A stretch of DNA of 64,000 bases from Gordionus sp. m RMFG-2023 (taxonomy: Eukaryota; Nematomorpha; Gordioida; Chordodea; Parachordodidae): positions 21,557,508 through 21,621,507 of the forward strand of contig NC_088776.1 of the NCBI RefSeq assembly GCF_954871325.1, written 5' to 3'. Both the position numbers and the translations under genes were made by a program. The first letter of the stretch is position 1, and each line of letters begins with the position of its first letter. Below the pieces are notes generated by a model. That model was not told the origin of the DNA, searched no databases, and saw only the letters and a list, made by a program, of their open reading frames with translations. Positions 25,000-37,340 of this stretch are shown here, in pieces.

Positions 25000-25910
25000 A
25001 GTTGATCCGCATGCTTTCGTACCATTCTATCCTTGCTTTCTACCAAATAAGAATATCTACCAGTTCTGGATTTTATAACTCCTTTTCTCCAACCTGAATT
25101 TATTTCATTATGCACCCATACCGGTTGTGCAATCTCAAATTCCCTCATTTGACTGTGTTCATCATGCGCTGCTTTTTGTCGTATATTAGATCGTTCCATT
25201 TCATCCCTAACATTTGGATGTAACCAATTTAATCCCATTTTTAAATTTCGCCCCAACAATAACTTTGCCGGTGAAGATTAATGCTCGTTCATTCTATATG
25301 CTATCAAAACTTCTCCCATAGCTTCCTCCGGCTCCCTGATGTCTTTCCTAGTTGCAAAATATCGACTCTTGAGGGTTCGTATTGTTCTTTCTGCTAACCC
25401 ATTCGTTTTTGGATGGTAAGGTGTTGTATGTATCAATTTAATATTTTTCTCGAAACAAAATATTCGAAATTCTCCAGAAATAAATTGAGGACCATTATCT
25501 GATACAATTTCTCTAGGTGTTCCAAACCGTGCGAACCATTTCCTTAAAGCCCTGATTATTGTCGTAGACGTTGTCTCTCTCATTAACTCAACCTCAACCC
25601 ATTTAGTATGTGCATCAACTCCAACTAACCATGAATACGAATCAATAGGCCCCGCAAAATCCAAATGAATTCATTCCCATGGCAATTAGATATGTTTCAC
25701 GAATATAAAGGAACCTCCATAATATTCGACCGGTTACTTTGACATGGCATACATTGACGAACATATTGTTCAATGTCTTTATCGCAATTGGGCCACCAAC
25801 AATACATTCTAAAAATTGATTTCATAGCATTTATTCCTGGATGCCCTCTGTGTATAATCGTTAATATTGATTTCCTCAAAACGGTTGGAATTACCAACTT
25901 CCCATTCTAT
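25000..25910 (-). pseudogene. Gypsy integrase region
   Basis: Going right to left it shows an H-H-C-C zinc-binding segment (HRGHPGINAM then CMPCQSN, about 25730-25860), the catalytic core with SDNGPQF (about 25480-25500) and [15 protein letters not shown], and a C-terminal domain with a GRYSYLVE motif followed by RKHADQLR (about 25005-25080). It is part of the broken element. Confidence 0.85.
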
Positions 25911-27300
25911 TCAATAGCATCATGATCTACTGACAATTCCTCTCTACGATTATTTAAACAAACAAACTCTGCATCTTTTTTCATATCAAACCCCACCCAT
26001 CCACGCTCAATGTTTTTAACTACTTTTTTAAGCAAGCTATCATTTCTTGTTTCTTTCTGGAGTTCAACTTGACTAATATTTATATCGTGCAAATTTATAG
26101 CTCTGATTTTTAATGCAAGTTTTTGATCGTTATTTGACTCTATCCCTTCTACTGGCAGTCTAGATAATGTATCAGCTACTATATTTTCTTTTCCTGGTCG
26201 ATATTCAATATCAAATTCATATGTGGATATTTTTGGTAGTTCCCGTTTATCACCAAATAATTTTTCCAAAGGTTTGTGATCTGTTCGCAATATAAATTTT
26301 CGTCCAATAATGAAAGTATAAAATTTTTCCATTCCAAACAAAAGTGCTCGTGCCTCTTTTTCTATTGGTGCATAATTTTTCTCTGACTTCCATAATGTTC
26401 GCGAGGCAAATGAGATAGGTCTGCTATTACCTTTTTTTACTAAATGACACAGCACAGCTCCAAAACCAGTGTTGGAGGCGTCACATTCCAATATAATTGG
26501 CAAGTTTGGCGAATATGGAATTAGCGTTTTATTTGTTGACAAAAGCTGTTTTATTTTATCAAATACCTCTTGTTCCCTGTCCGACCAACCCCAGCAACAT
26601 TTAATGCTTGTTAATTTATGCAGTGGAGCGACAATTCCATGCAGATGTGGCAAAAATTTCTCGTAATAATTTACAAGTCCTAAAAAAGATCGTAATTGGT
26701 GTATATTATTAGGAGTTGGTATCCTTAAATAGCATCTATTTTTTCTTTTGCTGGGTGTATTCCATTTTTGTCTATTACAAAACCTAGAAAAGAAACTGAT
26801 TCATTTATAAAACGTATTTTGGCCCATTTTGCCTTCCAACCCACCTGTTTTAATTTCATTAATATTTTTTTTACGTTATTCAAATGTTCTACATCATTTT
26901 TCCCCGTTATGATAATATCGTCAAGATATACTTCGGTCATTTGGCAGTCCTGTAATAAATTATCCATATATCTTTGGAAAATGGTCGGCCCACTAGAAAA
27001 ACCGAAAACTAATATGGGTTGATATGGTTAAGTATTCTTTTGAACTCTCTTTTATTGGTAATTGTAAATATGCATCTTTCAAATCTATTACCGTAAATTT
27101 CAACCGATCATCCACCGTTGGTATAATATGATGATCGTATAAAATATATGGGTTTAATATCACCTTAAAATCCGCCAAATCCTGATTTCTCCATATGTTT
27201 TGCGTACGTTTACTGTTGGAGTAGCCCACGTCATACGTTTTTTTGTTGGGTCAATGCTCTTCAATATTCCCGATTTAACCAATCTATTGAGTTCCATTTC
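25910..27300 (-). pseudogene. Gypsy reverse transcriptase and RNase H region
   Basis: Contains the RT segments TVIDLKDAYLQLP (about 27060-27110) and the YLDD active-site box (about 26915), followed by the RNase H segment with LECDASNTGFGAVL (about 26465-26510), EKEARALLFGMEKF and the RTDHKPLE motif (about 26260-26285). All are diagnostic for Ty3/gypsy pol. Part of the broken element. Confidence 0.88.
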
Positions 27301-27599
27301 AATTAGTTTTCATAATTTAAAAGGTACTCTACGATCTGGCCATGATTTCGGCCTTGCTGCCTCACTCAGATGTATACTAACTTTCATACCATTCACCCGT
27401 CCTGGCTTGTCATCAAAAACACTGATAAATTCTGTCGTTATGCCAGCAATTTGTTTATCGGTTGTCATAACCTCTTTACTTGTGATACTACATATAGTAA
27501 CTTGTCGTGGGATAAACATATTAAATACCAGCATCCATGGTAGTCCAAATATTGGTATGTCATTAGAACGGGTCACCACAATCGGAGTGATCTGCTTAA

Positions 27600-28140
27600 C
27601 TTTTCAAGACGAACCCTGGTGCGAATATCTTTCTCCAATGCAGCCATTTTGATTCCAGCCACACCATCTGATCCCTCAATCTCCCATCCAGGTCAGATTC
27701 AAATTTACACTCTTGTGCCAATTTTTTAAGTCGGTCTGCAAACTCAGCAACTGCTTCACCATCCCCTCTTTCTATCCGAATAAACTTAATTCTCGAGCTG
27801 AATAACGTTGAAATAGGCTTAAATACTTTTTTACCCACTTCAATTATCTCCTCATAATTAAGTTCCTTCAAAATTCTTGGATATACAAAAGACCTCATCT
27901 CTGACAAATTACTAATCCCCATATAAGCAAATAATATTTTTTTCTTGGTTTCATTATTTATTAATATACCTCTTACCTCCAACACATCATCTATATACTC
28001 AATATAATCTTGAAAATTGTTTTGTTTATCATAATTTTCAAATTTCATTTGTATAATATTATTTACTTGATTAATATTATTCGTTTCACTTGATATATTC
28101 AATTCACCACTAGTAATTGGTTTTTCTTCTTTATTCATAA
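27600..28140 (-). pseudogene. Gypsy gag-like region
   Basis: The frame beginning near 28138 includes FQDYIEYIDDVLEVRGI, IERGDGEAVAEFADRLKKLA and RLRDQMVW, the typical order of a retrotransposon gag capsid-like domain. It is followed by the protease-to-RT linker region (about 27310-27580). Part of the broken element. Confidence 0.75.
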
Positions 28141-28169
28141 TAAGAACTCGTCGCAATCGTCGCCAATAT

Positions 28170-28281
28170 TGAATTACTTTATTAAATATATATATGTAAA
28201 TCAATCTCGTAATATCACATGACAATTGGTATATGATATTTATAACATTAATAATATATATAATATATCTCATTTATAACA
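28170..28281 (-). repeat. 5' LTR of the gypsy element (right side)
   Basis: About 112 bp beginning TG and ending CA, matching the left LTR. Just inside it, on the minus strand, lies TTGGCGACGATTGCGACGAG, in the position of a tRNA primer-binding site. The tRNA was not identified. Confidence 0.85.
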
Positions 28282-30624
28282 GAGCCTTTTACATTCCGTG
28301 GTGATATAAGAATTATTTTATAAATTCCCATTATTTTATTTTATCATTTTACTGGGGTAACGTTGTTAATGATTTAATAGCCCATGACAACAAACAAAGT
28401 TTAACAAAGGTGAATATACTCCCACCCCACCCCCCAAACCATCAAATTCAAGGGAATTTAGGGGACAATAAATTTTCTGACAGTGAGGGGCAAATTTTAA
28501 GAAAATGTTTTCGAATATAAATAAAATTGAATATAAATATAAATACATTTAAAAAATTGTATTTTAAATATAAATACCAAAGTCATTTTCTAAATTCTAA
28601 TATTATGTAAATAATAAATATCATCATATCTAAAATGTTCTAATATGTTATTTCCGCAAACATTAAAAATTAATATTTATTGTTGCAGCTAATGTTGTTA
28701 AATGGTGCGATTTTAGCCGATGTCTATATTCAGGAAAATATTACGGAAGCTTGAAGATGCTCACAGATGGCACATTATACAGAACATATAATAAATTTGA
28801 TATATTGTACAATAAAACAAATATTGCAGACATCGAATTATAAAAAAAATTCAAATAAATAACATTTAAAATTGGAAAAAAAATTAAATTGATAAATCAT
28901 TACTTTTTAGTATAAGTTTTTCAAATAATAATAATAATATACTTTCTTCTAAGCCTATTAATTATATTTGCGAAACTAAATAATCTTTTTATCAAAGCCA
29001 AAAGGACCTAAATCGTAAAATAGTATATTTAAAAAAATAATTTTTATTTAATTTTAAAATTATTTAACATTATATATTTTCCATCATTTTTTAAATAATT
29101 TAAGACTTTAGTTGTACATTATAAGATGCTTTAATATTACAATTTTTAAAACTAAAATAATCATAGTCTTCAACATAGGATTAAATATTTTCTTCCTCTA
29201 TTATCTTAATTTCTTTTTGAAAGAGTGTCTTATTCAAAAGCTTATGTTACAAATGTTACTTCTCCTATGCTACCCATCTTTTTTTAAAATAGGGGTTTGA
29301 GAGAGGTGGCAAAATCTTTTCTTATTTAATATCACATTCACATAGGGACCAAACGGCTAGTCCATCCCCTTATTAATGCTATTGCAAGTGGCTTGCAATA
29401 ATGTAAGTCAGATAATACTAGTTTTTCAATATCTCTTTTTATGAGAAATAAAATAAATAATAGGTCGTCATAGTAGCATAAATTTTAACCATAGTAATTT
29501 GCCATTAGATAAATTTATTAGGTGTATGTTGTTAGTATTCTACCAAATACTCTAGTTCATTATTCTAAAATTTAGGGAAATATAGCTTCTCACAACGAGA
29601 AATTCAATACTGTCATTTCACCAAATTCCGTATGCTATAATTAATAGTGCCTAAAACTGTCCCAGCATTCGGCCATCTTCGATTTCCATATTTTGGTAAA
29701 TTTTGCCATTGTTAGATAATAGTTCTTCTCTTTCCCCAAAACTACTTTTCCTTAATAGTATGACATATATCTAATGTTGCGACTAAACATAACGTTTTTC
29801 ATTTAATTAAATCTTCCTCATATCCAAAAAACTTGTATTTTCATTATAATTGCGTTTTTACAAATCTATGCTAACTTATAAGAGAAACCTGCCATTTTAA
29901 AAAAAATGTATTTTATTTATATTTAATTACTGATTTATAAATAGAGAGAGAGTTTTATTTTTTATGGAATAATTTTATATTGAAAAATTGTATTTATTAT
30001 TATATTATTCACGATTTGAAATAGACATTTGGTTTTAAAATAAAATATAGTTTTTAATTTTTCTTTATGATGTTAAATTTTCATTCAAAACTCTTTTCAA
30101 ACTCTCAGTTTTAACTATTAAGTTTTTATGTTTCGTTTTTACTTTAAAAGGTTTTCTAAATTGAAGTTTTTTTTATAAAACCTTCGAAAACATTTATTTT
30201 TGTATATAAATAACATCTTTTTTTTGTATAGATGATCATTTTTGATCATTACGATTTATTTTTGTTTTATCAATAAACTTATTGTGTTCAAGAATATTCT
30301 TCATTGTATGTCTTAGTAAATTTTATGGTTTTTATATAATACTTCATCAAGAATATTATTGTGTAACAAATCTCTTCTAAACATTCTTCATGTACCAATC
30401 ACCATCAAATAATTCATGGTGATACACTTTGCTGAATTTGGGGTATAATTGGAGTAATATAAATTTTTATTAAATTCATTGCTAGTTTCTTAATCATTTT
30501 ATTATAATATATAAAATTCCATTTCAAATACGATCACATAACATTTAATTATAATGTAAAAAGAATCACATTTTACTAATCAACGAACCAAATTTATTAT
30601 TTAGATATTTAAAACTATATATTA
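28282..30624. other. AT-rich sequence with one MITE fragment
   Basis: A fragment of the TARTGTTGTTAAA MITE family starts at about 28690 with TAATGTTGTTAAATGG and fades out near 28775. It lacks its right end. A C-rich tract lies near 28420. Otherwise no gene, RNA or bounded repeat was seen. Confidence 0.5.
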
Positions 30625-30632
30625 GTCAGAAG

Positions 30633-31511
30633 CAGGGATCCAAACCGAAACTGAACCGAACCGTTAAACCGCTAAAAACCGGTATTTTTTATCAAACCTG
30701 AACCGAACCTAAACCGCTAAAAAATTCTAGCCGAACCTGAACCGAACCGCTATAATGTCTCTGAACCGGTTCGAGCCTCATATTATATGCTTATAAAACA
30801 ATATGTAAGTTATTATTAGTATATTGAAAATTTTTTAATTACATTCAAATTATTTTAAAGATTATCATCAATCACATTTGAATGATAAGTGTCGGTCATA
30901 ATTTTTATAAACTTTAGTATATTGTCATTTTACAACATTTTTTTAATTAAGCTTGTAAATTATAATGCTTAGAGAAAAATTAAATCCAAAATATTATTAT
31001 AAATGACACATCAAATCTGATATCATATTTTGGCAGTGCCGGCTACCCAAGTCAGTGTGGAAAGATGCTTTTCAACAATTAAATTTATACTATCTCCTCA
31101 TAGTGTAATTTTAGTGAGACGAATTTTGAAAATATATTAATTGTGCGGCTTAATAAAAAAAATTTAAGTAAAAAAAAAGTAAAATATTGTTCATATTAAA
31201 ATTAATCATTGATATATATTCTTATTCTTATTTTTATATTTATAAATTAAATATTATTTTATAATGTGCAATTAATAAAAATGAAGGTTTTATACATGTG
31301 TTTTTTAAATTAATGATAAAATAAAAACAATATTCTCCCTATACATAATTCGAATGTAGGTTTGGATATAAAAATGTTCAAACCGGTTCTTAGAGGTTCG
31401 AACCGAACCGATATTTTAATTTTTTACGAACTGAACCTGAACCTTGAACCGTTATTTTTATTCGAACCTGAACCCGAACCGAACCGATATTTGTTTCGGT
31501 TTGTATCCCTG
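30633..31511 (+). mobile_element. 879-bp hAT derivative keeping only the dimerisation domain
   Basis: Ends CAGGGATCCAAACCGAAAC and, reverse-complemented, CAGGGATACAAACCGAAAC. Flanks GTCAGAAG (30625-30632) and GTCAAAAG (31512-31519) agree at seven of eight positions and fit nTnnnnAn. Subterminal zones are arrays of AACCGAACC. On the + strand, 31030-31139 encodes LAVPATQVSVERCFSTIKF, the hAT C-terminal dimerisation core. The rest of the transposase is deleted. Confidence 0.9.
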
Positions 31512-31519
31512 GTCAAAAG

Positions 31520-32323
31520 TTAGTCCTTTCCTTATAAAAATTTATCTATAAGAAATTATGTCATTATATTAAACTATAATAATATTCATGTGTTATTTGA
31601 ATTGATTTAAACCCCAAAGAGTTAATATAGATTATTTGAACGATCGAAAGTAGTAATATAAAAAAAATAATAATAATTTTACATAGAATAAAAAAAACCC
31701 TTATTTTGAAACAAAGTAAAGACAAAAAATGCAATTCTATTTAGGATAAAGAAATGAAAAAAATGTAAGAGTTAATGTTAGGTTAAAAAATAAAAAAAGA
31801 AACATCATTATATTTATTATTAAATATAATTTGGAAATAACGTGAAATATAATTCACTTTTTTGAAAATTGCTCATTTTCAAAATAATAGGATTTAAAAT
31901 GAGAGATGTTAATTTTTACACTAAATCGGGTAATAAATTTAATATTTAAATTAATAAATGTGGATTATATTTTATAATTCAATTTATAATAAAGAATAAA
32001 AAATATTTATGTACGTTTTGAAAATCGTAATAAATACAAAATACTTTTTATTTTTTAATATTTAAAATATAAATGCAAAATATTTTCTAATATTAAAATA
32101 AATACAAATCAATCTTGTATATGCATTTCATATTTTAAATATAAATATTAAATTTACTGCCCAACCTTGCATATATTCCATTTGAAAAGAAATATTATTA
32201 AAGTTAGATTCTATTATTTTTAAATTTTCGGCCATCAAATACAGTGCTAATTTTCCTGTCAAAATATGACGGATATAATATCATTCACCTAATTTTATAA
32301 AAATCCGTAAGTTAATTTTCAAA
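31520..32323 (+). promoter_or_regulatory. Ancestral 5' flank of NELF-C/D (inferred)
   Basis: This stretch ends in ATGATGCAGAA at 32324-32334, where the last nine bases are the left copy of the target duplication of the 8.85-kb element. Before insertion it would have run straight into the NELF-C/D coding sequence, so the original promoter and 5' UTR should lie here. I see no confident TATA box or initiator in such AT-rich DNA. Assignment rests on the insertion geometry. Confidence 0.5.
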
Positions 32324-32335
32324 ATGATGCAGAAG

Positions 32336-32760
32336 GGTGTAACTAAACTGAGAATTAACAGGTAAACTGAGAATTAACAGGTAAACTGAGAATTAACAGG
32401 TAAAATTTATTTATGGCCTATCAATTATATTTTAAAAACTTGAAAAAAAAAGGTTTTTATTATAAAAATTTAATTTATCCAAAATTAAAATTATTTAAAT
32501 ATATAAATTAGAATAGAAAAGATATTGTAGTTTAGAAATTTATAATATGTATAACAGATCTATTATATAGAAAATAAAACACCCATAATATTTTATATAT
32601 CATAAAATAAATTCCGCTAGATGGCGTAAATTATTAAAATTTTAGTTTTTAATTAAAAATAATATGAATTATAGGAGCATAATTCTTCGCTCTGGATTAA
32701 TTGATTTGGTACCGACTTATATAAACATAAAATGAAAAAATTTTTAAGATCCCATCATTA
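32336..32760. repeat. Left terminal inverted repeat, unique part
   Basis: About 400 bp paired with 40770-41185 in inverted orientation, with shared blocks such as GAGCATAATTCTTCGCTC and GGTACCGACTTATATAAAC. Its outermost part (about 32340-32400) is three copies of a 19-bp unit, GTAAACTGAGAATTAACAG. Confidence 0.85.
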
Positions 32761-35483
32761 TTTTTGGAGTTATGATGTGGATTCTCAGTTTAGTCAATTT
32801 TTTAATTTATTTTTAGATTTTTGGGATTTTAAAAATATTTTATTTTTTTGACTCATTTGATGTAAACTAACTTATATTAACATAAAATGAAAAAATTTTT
32901 AAGTTTCCATCATTATTTTTGGAGTTATGATGTGGATTCTCAGTTTAGTCAATTTTTTAATTTTTTTTTAGATTTTTGGGATTTTAAAAATATTTTATTT
33001 TTTTGACTCATTTGGTGTAAACTAACTTATATTAACATAAAATGAAAAAATTTTTAAGTTTCCATCATTATTTTTGGAGTTATGATGTGGATTCTCAGTT
33101 TAGTCAATTTTTTAATTTTTTTTTAGATTTTTGGGATTTTAAAAATATTTTATTTTTTTTGACTCATTTGATGTAAACTAACTTATATTAACATAAAATG
33201 AAAAAAATTTTAAGTTTCCATCATTATTTTTGGAGTTATGATGTGGATTCTCAGTTTAGTCAATTTTTTAATTTTTTTTTAGATTTTTGGGATTTTAAAA
33301 ATATTTTATTTTTTTTGACTCATTTGGTGTAAACTAACTTATATTAACATAAAATGAAAAAATTTTTAAGTTTCCATCATTATTTTTGGAGTTATGATGT
33401 GGATTCTCAGTTTAGTCAATTTTTTAATTTTTTTTTAGATTTTTGGGATTTTAAAAATATTTTATTTTTTTTGACTCATTTGATGTAAACTAACTTATAT
33501 TAACATAAAATGAAAAAAATTTTAAGTTTCCATCATTATTTTTGGAGTTATGATGTGGATTCTCAGTTTAGTCAATTTTTTAATTTTTTTTTAGATTTTT
33601 GGGATTTTAAAAATATTTTATTTTTTTTGACTCATTTGGTGTAAACTAACTTATATTAACATAAAATGAAAAAATTTTTAAGTTTCCATCATTATTTTTG
33701 GAGTTATGATGTGGATTCTCAGTTTAGTCAATTTTTTAATTTTTTTTTAGATTTTTGGGATTTTAAAAATATTTTATTTTTTTTGACTTATTTGGTGTAA
33801 ACTAACTTATATTAACATAAAATGAAAAAATTTTTAAGTTTCCATCATTATTTTTGGAGTTATGATGTGGATTCTCAGTTTAGTCAATTTTTTAATTTTT
33901 TTTTAGATTTTTGGGATTTTAAAAATATTTTATTTTTTTTGACTCATTTGATGTAAACTAACTTATATTAACATAAAATGGAAAAAATTTTTAAGTTTCC
34001 ATCATTATTTTTGGAGTTATGATGTGGATTCTCAGTTTAGTCAATTTTTTAATTTTTTTTTAGATTTTTGGGATTTTAAAAATATTTTATTTTTTTGACT
34101 CATTTGATGTAAACTAACTTATATTAACATAAAATGAAAAAAATTTTAAGTTTCCATCATTATTTTTGGAGTTATGATGTGGATTCTCAGTTTAGTCAAT
34201 TTTTTAATTTTTTTTTAGATTTTTGGGATTTTAAAAATATTTTATTTTTTTTGACTCATTTGATGTAAACTAACTTATATTAACATAAAATGAAAAAAAT
34301 TTTAAGTTTCCATCATTATTTTTGGAGTTATGATGTGGATTCTCAGTTTAGTCAATTTTTTAATTTTTTTTTAGATTTTTGGGATTTTAAAAATATTTTA
34401 TTTTTTTTGACTCATTTGATGTAAACTAACTTATATTAACATAAAATGAAAAAAATTTTAAGTTTCCATCATTATTTTTGGAGTTATGATGTGGATTCTC
34501 AGTTTAGTCAATTTTTTAATTTTTTTTTAGATTTTTGGGATTTTAAAAATATTTTATTTTTTTTGACTCATTTGATGTAAACTAACTTATATTAACATAA
34601 AATGAAAAAAATTTTAAGTTTCCATCATTATTTTTGGAGTTATGATGTGGATTCTCAGTTTAGTCAATTTTTTAATTTTTTTTTAGATTTTTGGGATTTT
34701 AAAAATATTTTATTTTTTTTGACTCATTTGGTGTAAACTAACTTATATTAACATAAAATGAAAAAATTTTTAAGTTTCCATCATTATTTTTGGAGTTATG
34801 ATGTGGATTCTCAGTTTAGTCAATTTTTTAATTTTTTTTTAGATTTTTGGGATTTTAAAAATATTTTATTTTTTTGACTCATTTGGTGTAAACTAACTTA
34901 TATTAACATAAAATGAAAAAATTTTTAAGTTTCCATCATTATTTTTGGAGTTATGATGTGGATTCTCAGTTTAGTCAATTTTTTAATTTTTTTTTAGATT
35001 TTTGGGATTTTAAAAATATTTTATTTTTTTTGACTCATTTGATGTAAACTAACTTATATTAACATAAAATGGAAAAAATTTTAAGTTTCCATCATTATTT
35101 TTGGAGTTATGATGTGGATTCTCAGTTTAGTCAATTTTTTAATTTTTTTTTAGATTTTTGGGATTTTAAAAATATTTTATTTTTTTGACTCATTTGATGT
35201 AAACTAACTTATATTAACATAAAATGAAAAAATTTTTAAGTTTCCATCATTATTTTTGGAGTTATGATGTGGATTCTCAGTTTAGTCAATTTTTTAATTT
35301 TTTTTTAGATTTTTGGGATTTTAAAAATATTTTATTTTTTTTGACTCATTTGGTGTAAACTAACTTATATTAACATAAAATGAAAAAATTTTTAAGTTTC
35401 CATCATTATATTTGGAATTATGATGTGGATTCTCAGTTTAGTCAATTTTTTAATTTTTTTTTAGATTTTTGGGATTTTAAAAA
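32760..35483 (+). repeat. Satellite array, left arm, ~17 units of ~156 bp
   Basis: Head-to-tail near-identical monomers, each containing GGAGTTATGATGTGGATTCTC, TTTTTGGGATTTTAAAAATA and ACTCATTTGRTGTAAACTAAC-like blocks. First monomers are spaced 155 bp apart. Units vary mainly in T- and A-run length and in one G/A site (ATTTGGTG or ATTTGATG). The array abuts the 3' end of the PHD-OTU frame at about 35484. Confidence 0.95.
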
Positions 35484-36280
35484 TAGGCTGCTAAATTCTT
35501 AGGGTATGTCATGCATGTCCACATGATATTAATATCAGTCTTCGAAGATGGTTTAACATCATGTCCTTTTATAAATTTGGTGTATGGACTATATCCTATC
35601 CCAACACCTGGGGGGCAATAAGACATGAAAGGTAGTTTTAAAGCTGCACTCGTTGCATAAAGATGCAAGAGCTGGGAAAATCCATTTATATTTAGAACAT
35701 CACGCAAAATTTTTGCATAATTGCCAGATATAATTTGCTCTTCAATAATAGTCTTATTATTATTATAAAATTTTGAATTTATATCATAAAATTTTTTATT
35801 TATTATGATTTCAATGGCTGTTAGAAGACGAATATATAATTGTTCATCTTCGTGTCCATAAAGAGCTAAAGACATTGAGCGATAGAAACAGTTACCATCG
35901 CCAATGGCTAATCTCGGGGAGTAATTATTTAAAATTTGGGGTTGAAAATTTTTTATTATTTTAGATGAAATAATGTCTTCCTTACCTATTAAATTGTTTT
36001 TTAAATATTTATCAGAAACTTTATAATGAATTTCTAAAAATCTAAGCTCATTTAATGCGTTTTTGATATTGCTATTCTTAATTAGCCTAGGTAAAGCATC
36101 ATCAATTAAATAACACAATGAACATATATAATTATCATTAGAATCTGACCAATCTTTCATCATCTTTGAAGTTAATTTCGGGATGCATTTAGCATGAATC
36201 CATCTCCGACAAAAATCGCAAAAAATCCCAGATTGGTCCATTCCTACAATCACATTGCAAATATTACACATATCTGACAT
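35477..36280 (-). CDS. PHD-finger plus OTU-like cysteine protease, C-terminally truncated
   Basis: A 267-residue open frame. Residues 5-57 form a C4HC3 PHD finger (CNIC, then CDFC, WIHAKC and CSLC), a fold that usually reads histone tails. Residues about 122-255 form an OTU-like domain with the catalytic Asp/Cys motif AIGDGNCFYRSMSLALYG (125-142), and a late IMWTCMTYPKNL segment. In related OTU proteins that segment is followed by a PNHFVPL-like motif with the catalytic His, as I recall. Here the frame stops after LAAYF because satellite DNA begins, so the His is missing and protease activity is doubtful. PHD and OTU modules are known accessories of animal DNA transposons, so it may be cargo or a captured host gene. 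It runs antisense to NELF-C/D. Confidence 0.8.
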   Translation of the reverse strand: MSDMCNICNVIVGMDQSGIFCDFCRRWIHAKCIPKLTSKMMKDWSDSNDNYICSLCYLIDDALPRLIKNSNIKNALNELRFLEIHYKVSDKYLKNNLIGKEDIISSKIIKNFQPQILNNYSPRLAIGDGNCFYRSMSLALYGHEDEQLYIRLLTAIEIIINKKFYDINSKFYNNNKTIIEEQIISGNYAKILRDVLNINGFSQLLHLYATSAALKLPFMSYCPPGVGIGYSPYTKFIKGHDVKPSSKTDINIMWTCMTYPKNLAAYF

Positions 36281-36289
36281 GGATAATAA

Positions 36290-36620
36290 CTAATATAAAT
36301 TGTGCAGAATTATAAATATAAATATATATTAAATTTAATTGTATAATTTTATTTTTTTAAGGCGACAAAGATTTTAGCTTGATATTTATAGTAGTGATCT
36401 GCAACTGGCCTAATTTTTCAAGCTAGGCATGGCCCGAAATTTTTTTAAAAAGAGTTTTGCCAGCCCTACCCGAATTTATTTAAATATAGAAATTAAATTT
36501 TATAATTATACTCAAAATAATATATATTATCTTATATGTCGTCTATTTCTACAAATAAAATATTTTTATTTTACATAAATAATTCAGCATAAAATTAATA
36601 AATTTAAATATATTTTAACC
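36290..36620. mobile_element. Partial hAT derivative, TAGTGATCTGCA end
   Basis: Starts at 36392 with TAGTGATCTGCAACTGGCC and matches the 1892-2309 element in inverted orientation for about 220 bp, including the AT-rich core. Its far end is absent: the 131-bp tandem repeat takes over near 36620. No target duplication could be tested. The first 100 bp of this interval are featureless. Confidence 0.6.
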
Positions 36621-37109
36621 GGTCTCAAATCTTTCTATAAAGAAATTAATAAATAATTCAAAATAAAAAATAGATCTATAAGCTATGAATAATATTTTAC
36701 AAAATTTAATATAAATTAAAAATATTCCCTAATTTTTTTAAAATTCTGGTTGGTCTCAAATCTTTCTATAAAGAAATTAATAAATAATTCAAAATAAAAA
36801 ATAGATCTATAAGCTATGAATAATATTTTACAAAATTTAATATAAATTAAAAATATTCCCTAATTTTTTTAAAATTCTGGTTGGTCTCAAATCTTTCTAT
36901 AAAGAAATTAATAAATAATTCAAAATAAAAAATAGATCTATAAGCTATGAATAATATTTTACAAAATTTAATATAAATTAAAAATATTCCCTAATTTTTT
37001 TAAAATTCTGGTTGGTCTCAAATCTTTCTATAAAGAAATTAATAAATAATTCAAAATAAAAAATAGATCTATAAGCTATGAATAATATTTTACAAAATTT
37101 AATATAAAT
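36621..37109. repeat. Tandem repeat, four 131-bp units
   Basis: Units start at 36621, 36752, 36883 and 37014 with GGTCTCAAATCTTTCTATAA and are practically identical to each other. The last unit is cut by the hAT MITE at 37110. Near-identity implies recent expansion or an assembly-level duplication. Confidence 0.95.
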
Positions 37110-37332
37110 CAGAGACCTGCAGAGGGACGATTTGTACGGCCAACACAACCCAGATTAAAAAATTTTAGCGGCCCGGTTAGAATTTTTTTTCCAAAAATTT
37201 TTACTGCCCGGCCTGGGTTTAAGAATATAAGGCCCTGCTCAGCCCAGCTCGTCCATGGTATATTTAGAAATTTAAAATACTGTCCGGCCCTGGTATTTGG
37301 GCCGGGCTTAGGGCCTGGCCTGCAGGTCTCTT
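37110..37332. mobile_element. 223-bp hAT MITE, CAGAGACCTGCAG family
   Basis: Left end CAGAGACCTGCAGAG; right end, reverse-complemented, AAGAGACCTGCAGGCC. Perfect 8-bp duplication ATATAAAT at 37102-37109 and 37333-37340, fitting nTnnnnAn. The interior is GC-rich with GGCCCGG motifs. Same family as the outer element at 1752-2672. Confidence 0.9.
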
Positions 37333-37340
37333 ATATAAAT

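Larger units (their letters stand above)
24619..28281 (-). mobile_element. Ty3/gypsy LTR retrotransposon, broken
   Basis: A minus-strand LTR element of about 3.7 kb with short LTRs. In transcriptional order (right to left) it shows a gag-like region, a protease-to-RT linker, reverse transcriptase, RNase H, and an integrase with zinc-binding and catalytic parts and a C-terminal domain. The gag-before-RT and integrase-last order and the sequence character place it with Ty3/gypsy, close to the animal lineages often labelled K02A2.6-like. It carries several breaks (about half a dozen) and is a fossil. The two LTRs differ by small changes and short indels, pointing to moderate rather than very recent age. 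Integrase remains of a related element lie at 55.5-56.6 kb. Confidence 0.93.

Noticed and set aside
24690-25005. Two + strand frames rich in S, F and L
   Set aside because: They are antisense shadows of the 3' part of the gypsy element.
35477-36280. PHD-OTU frame as evidence for a Polinton or other virus-like element
   Set aside because: No DNA polymerase, integrase, capsid or packaging genes are present, and the 9-bp duplication and satellite arms fit a Foldback/MuDR-like DNA transposon.
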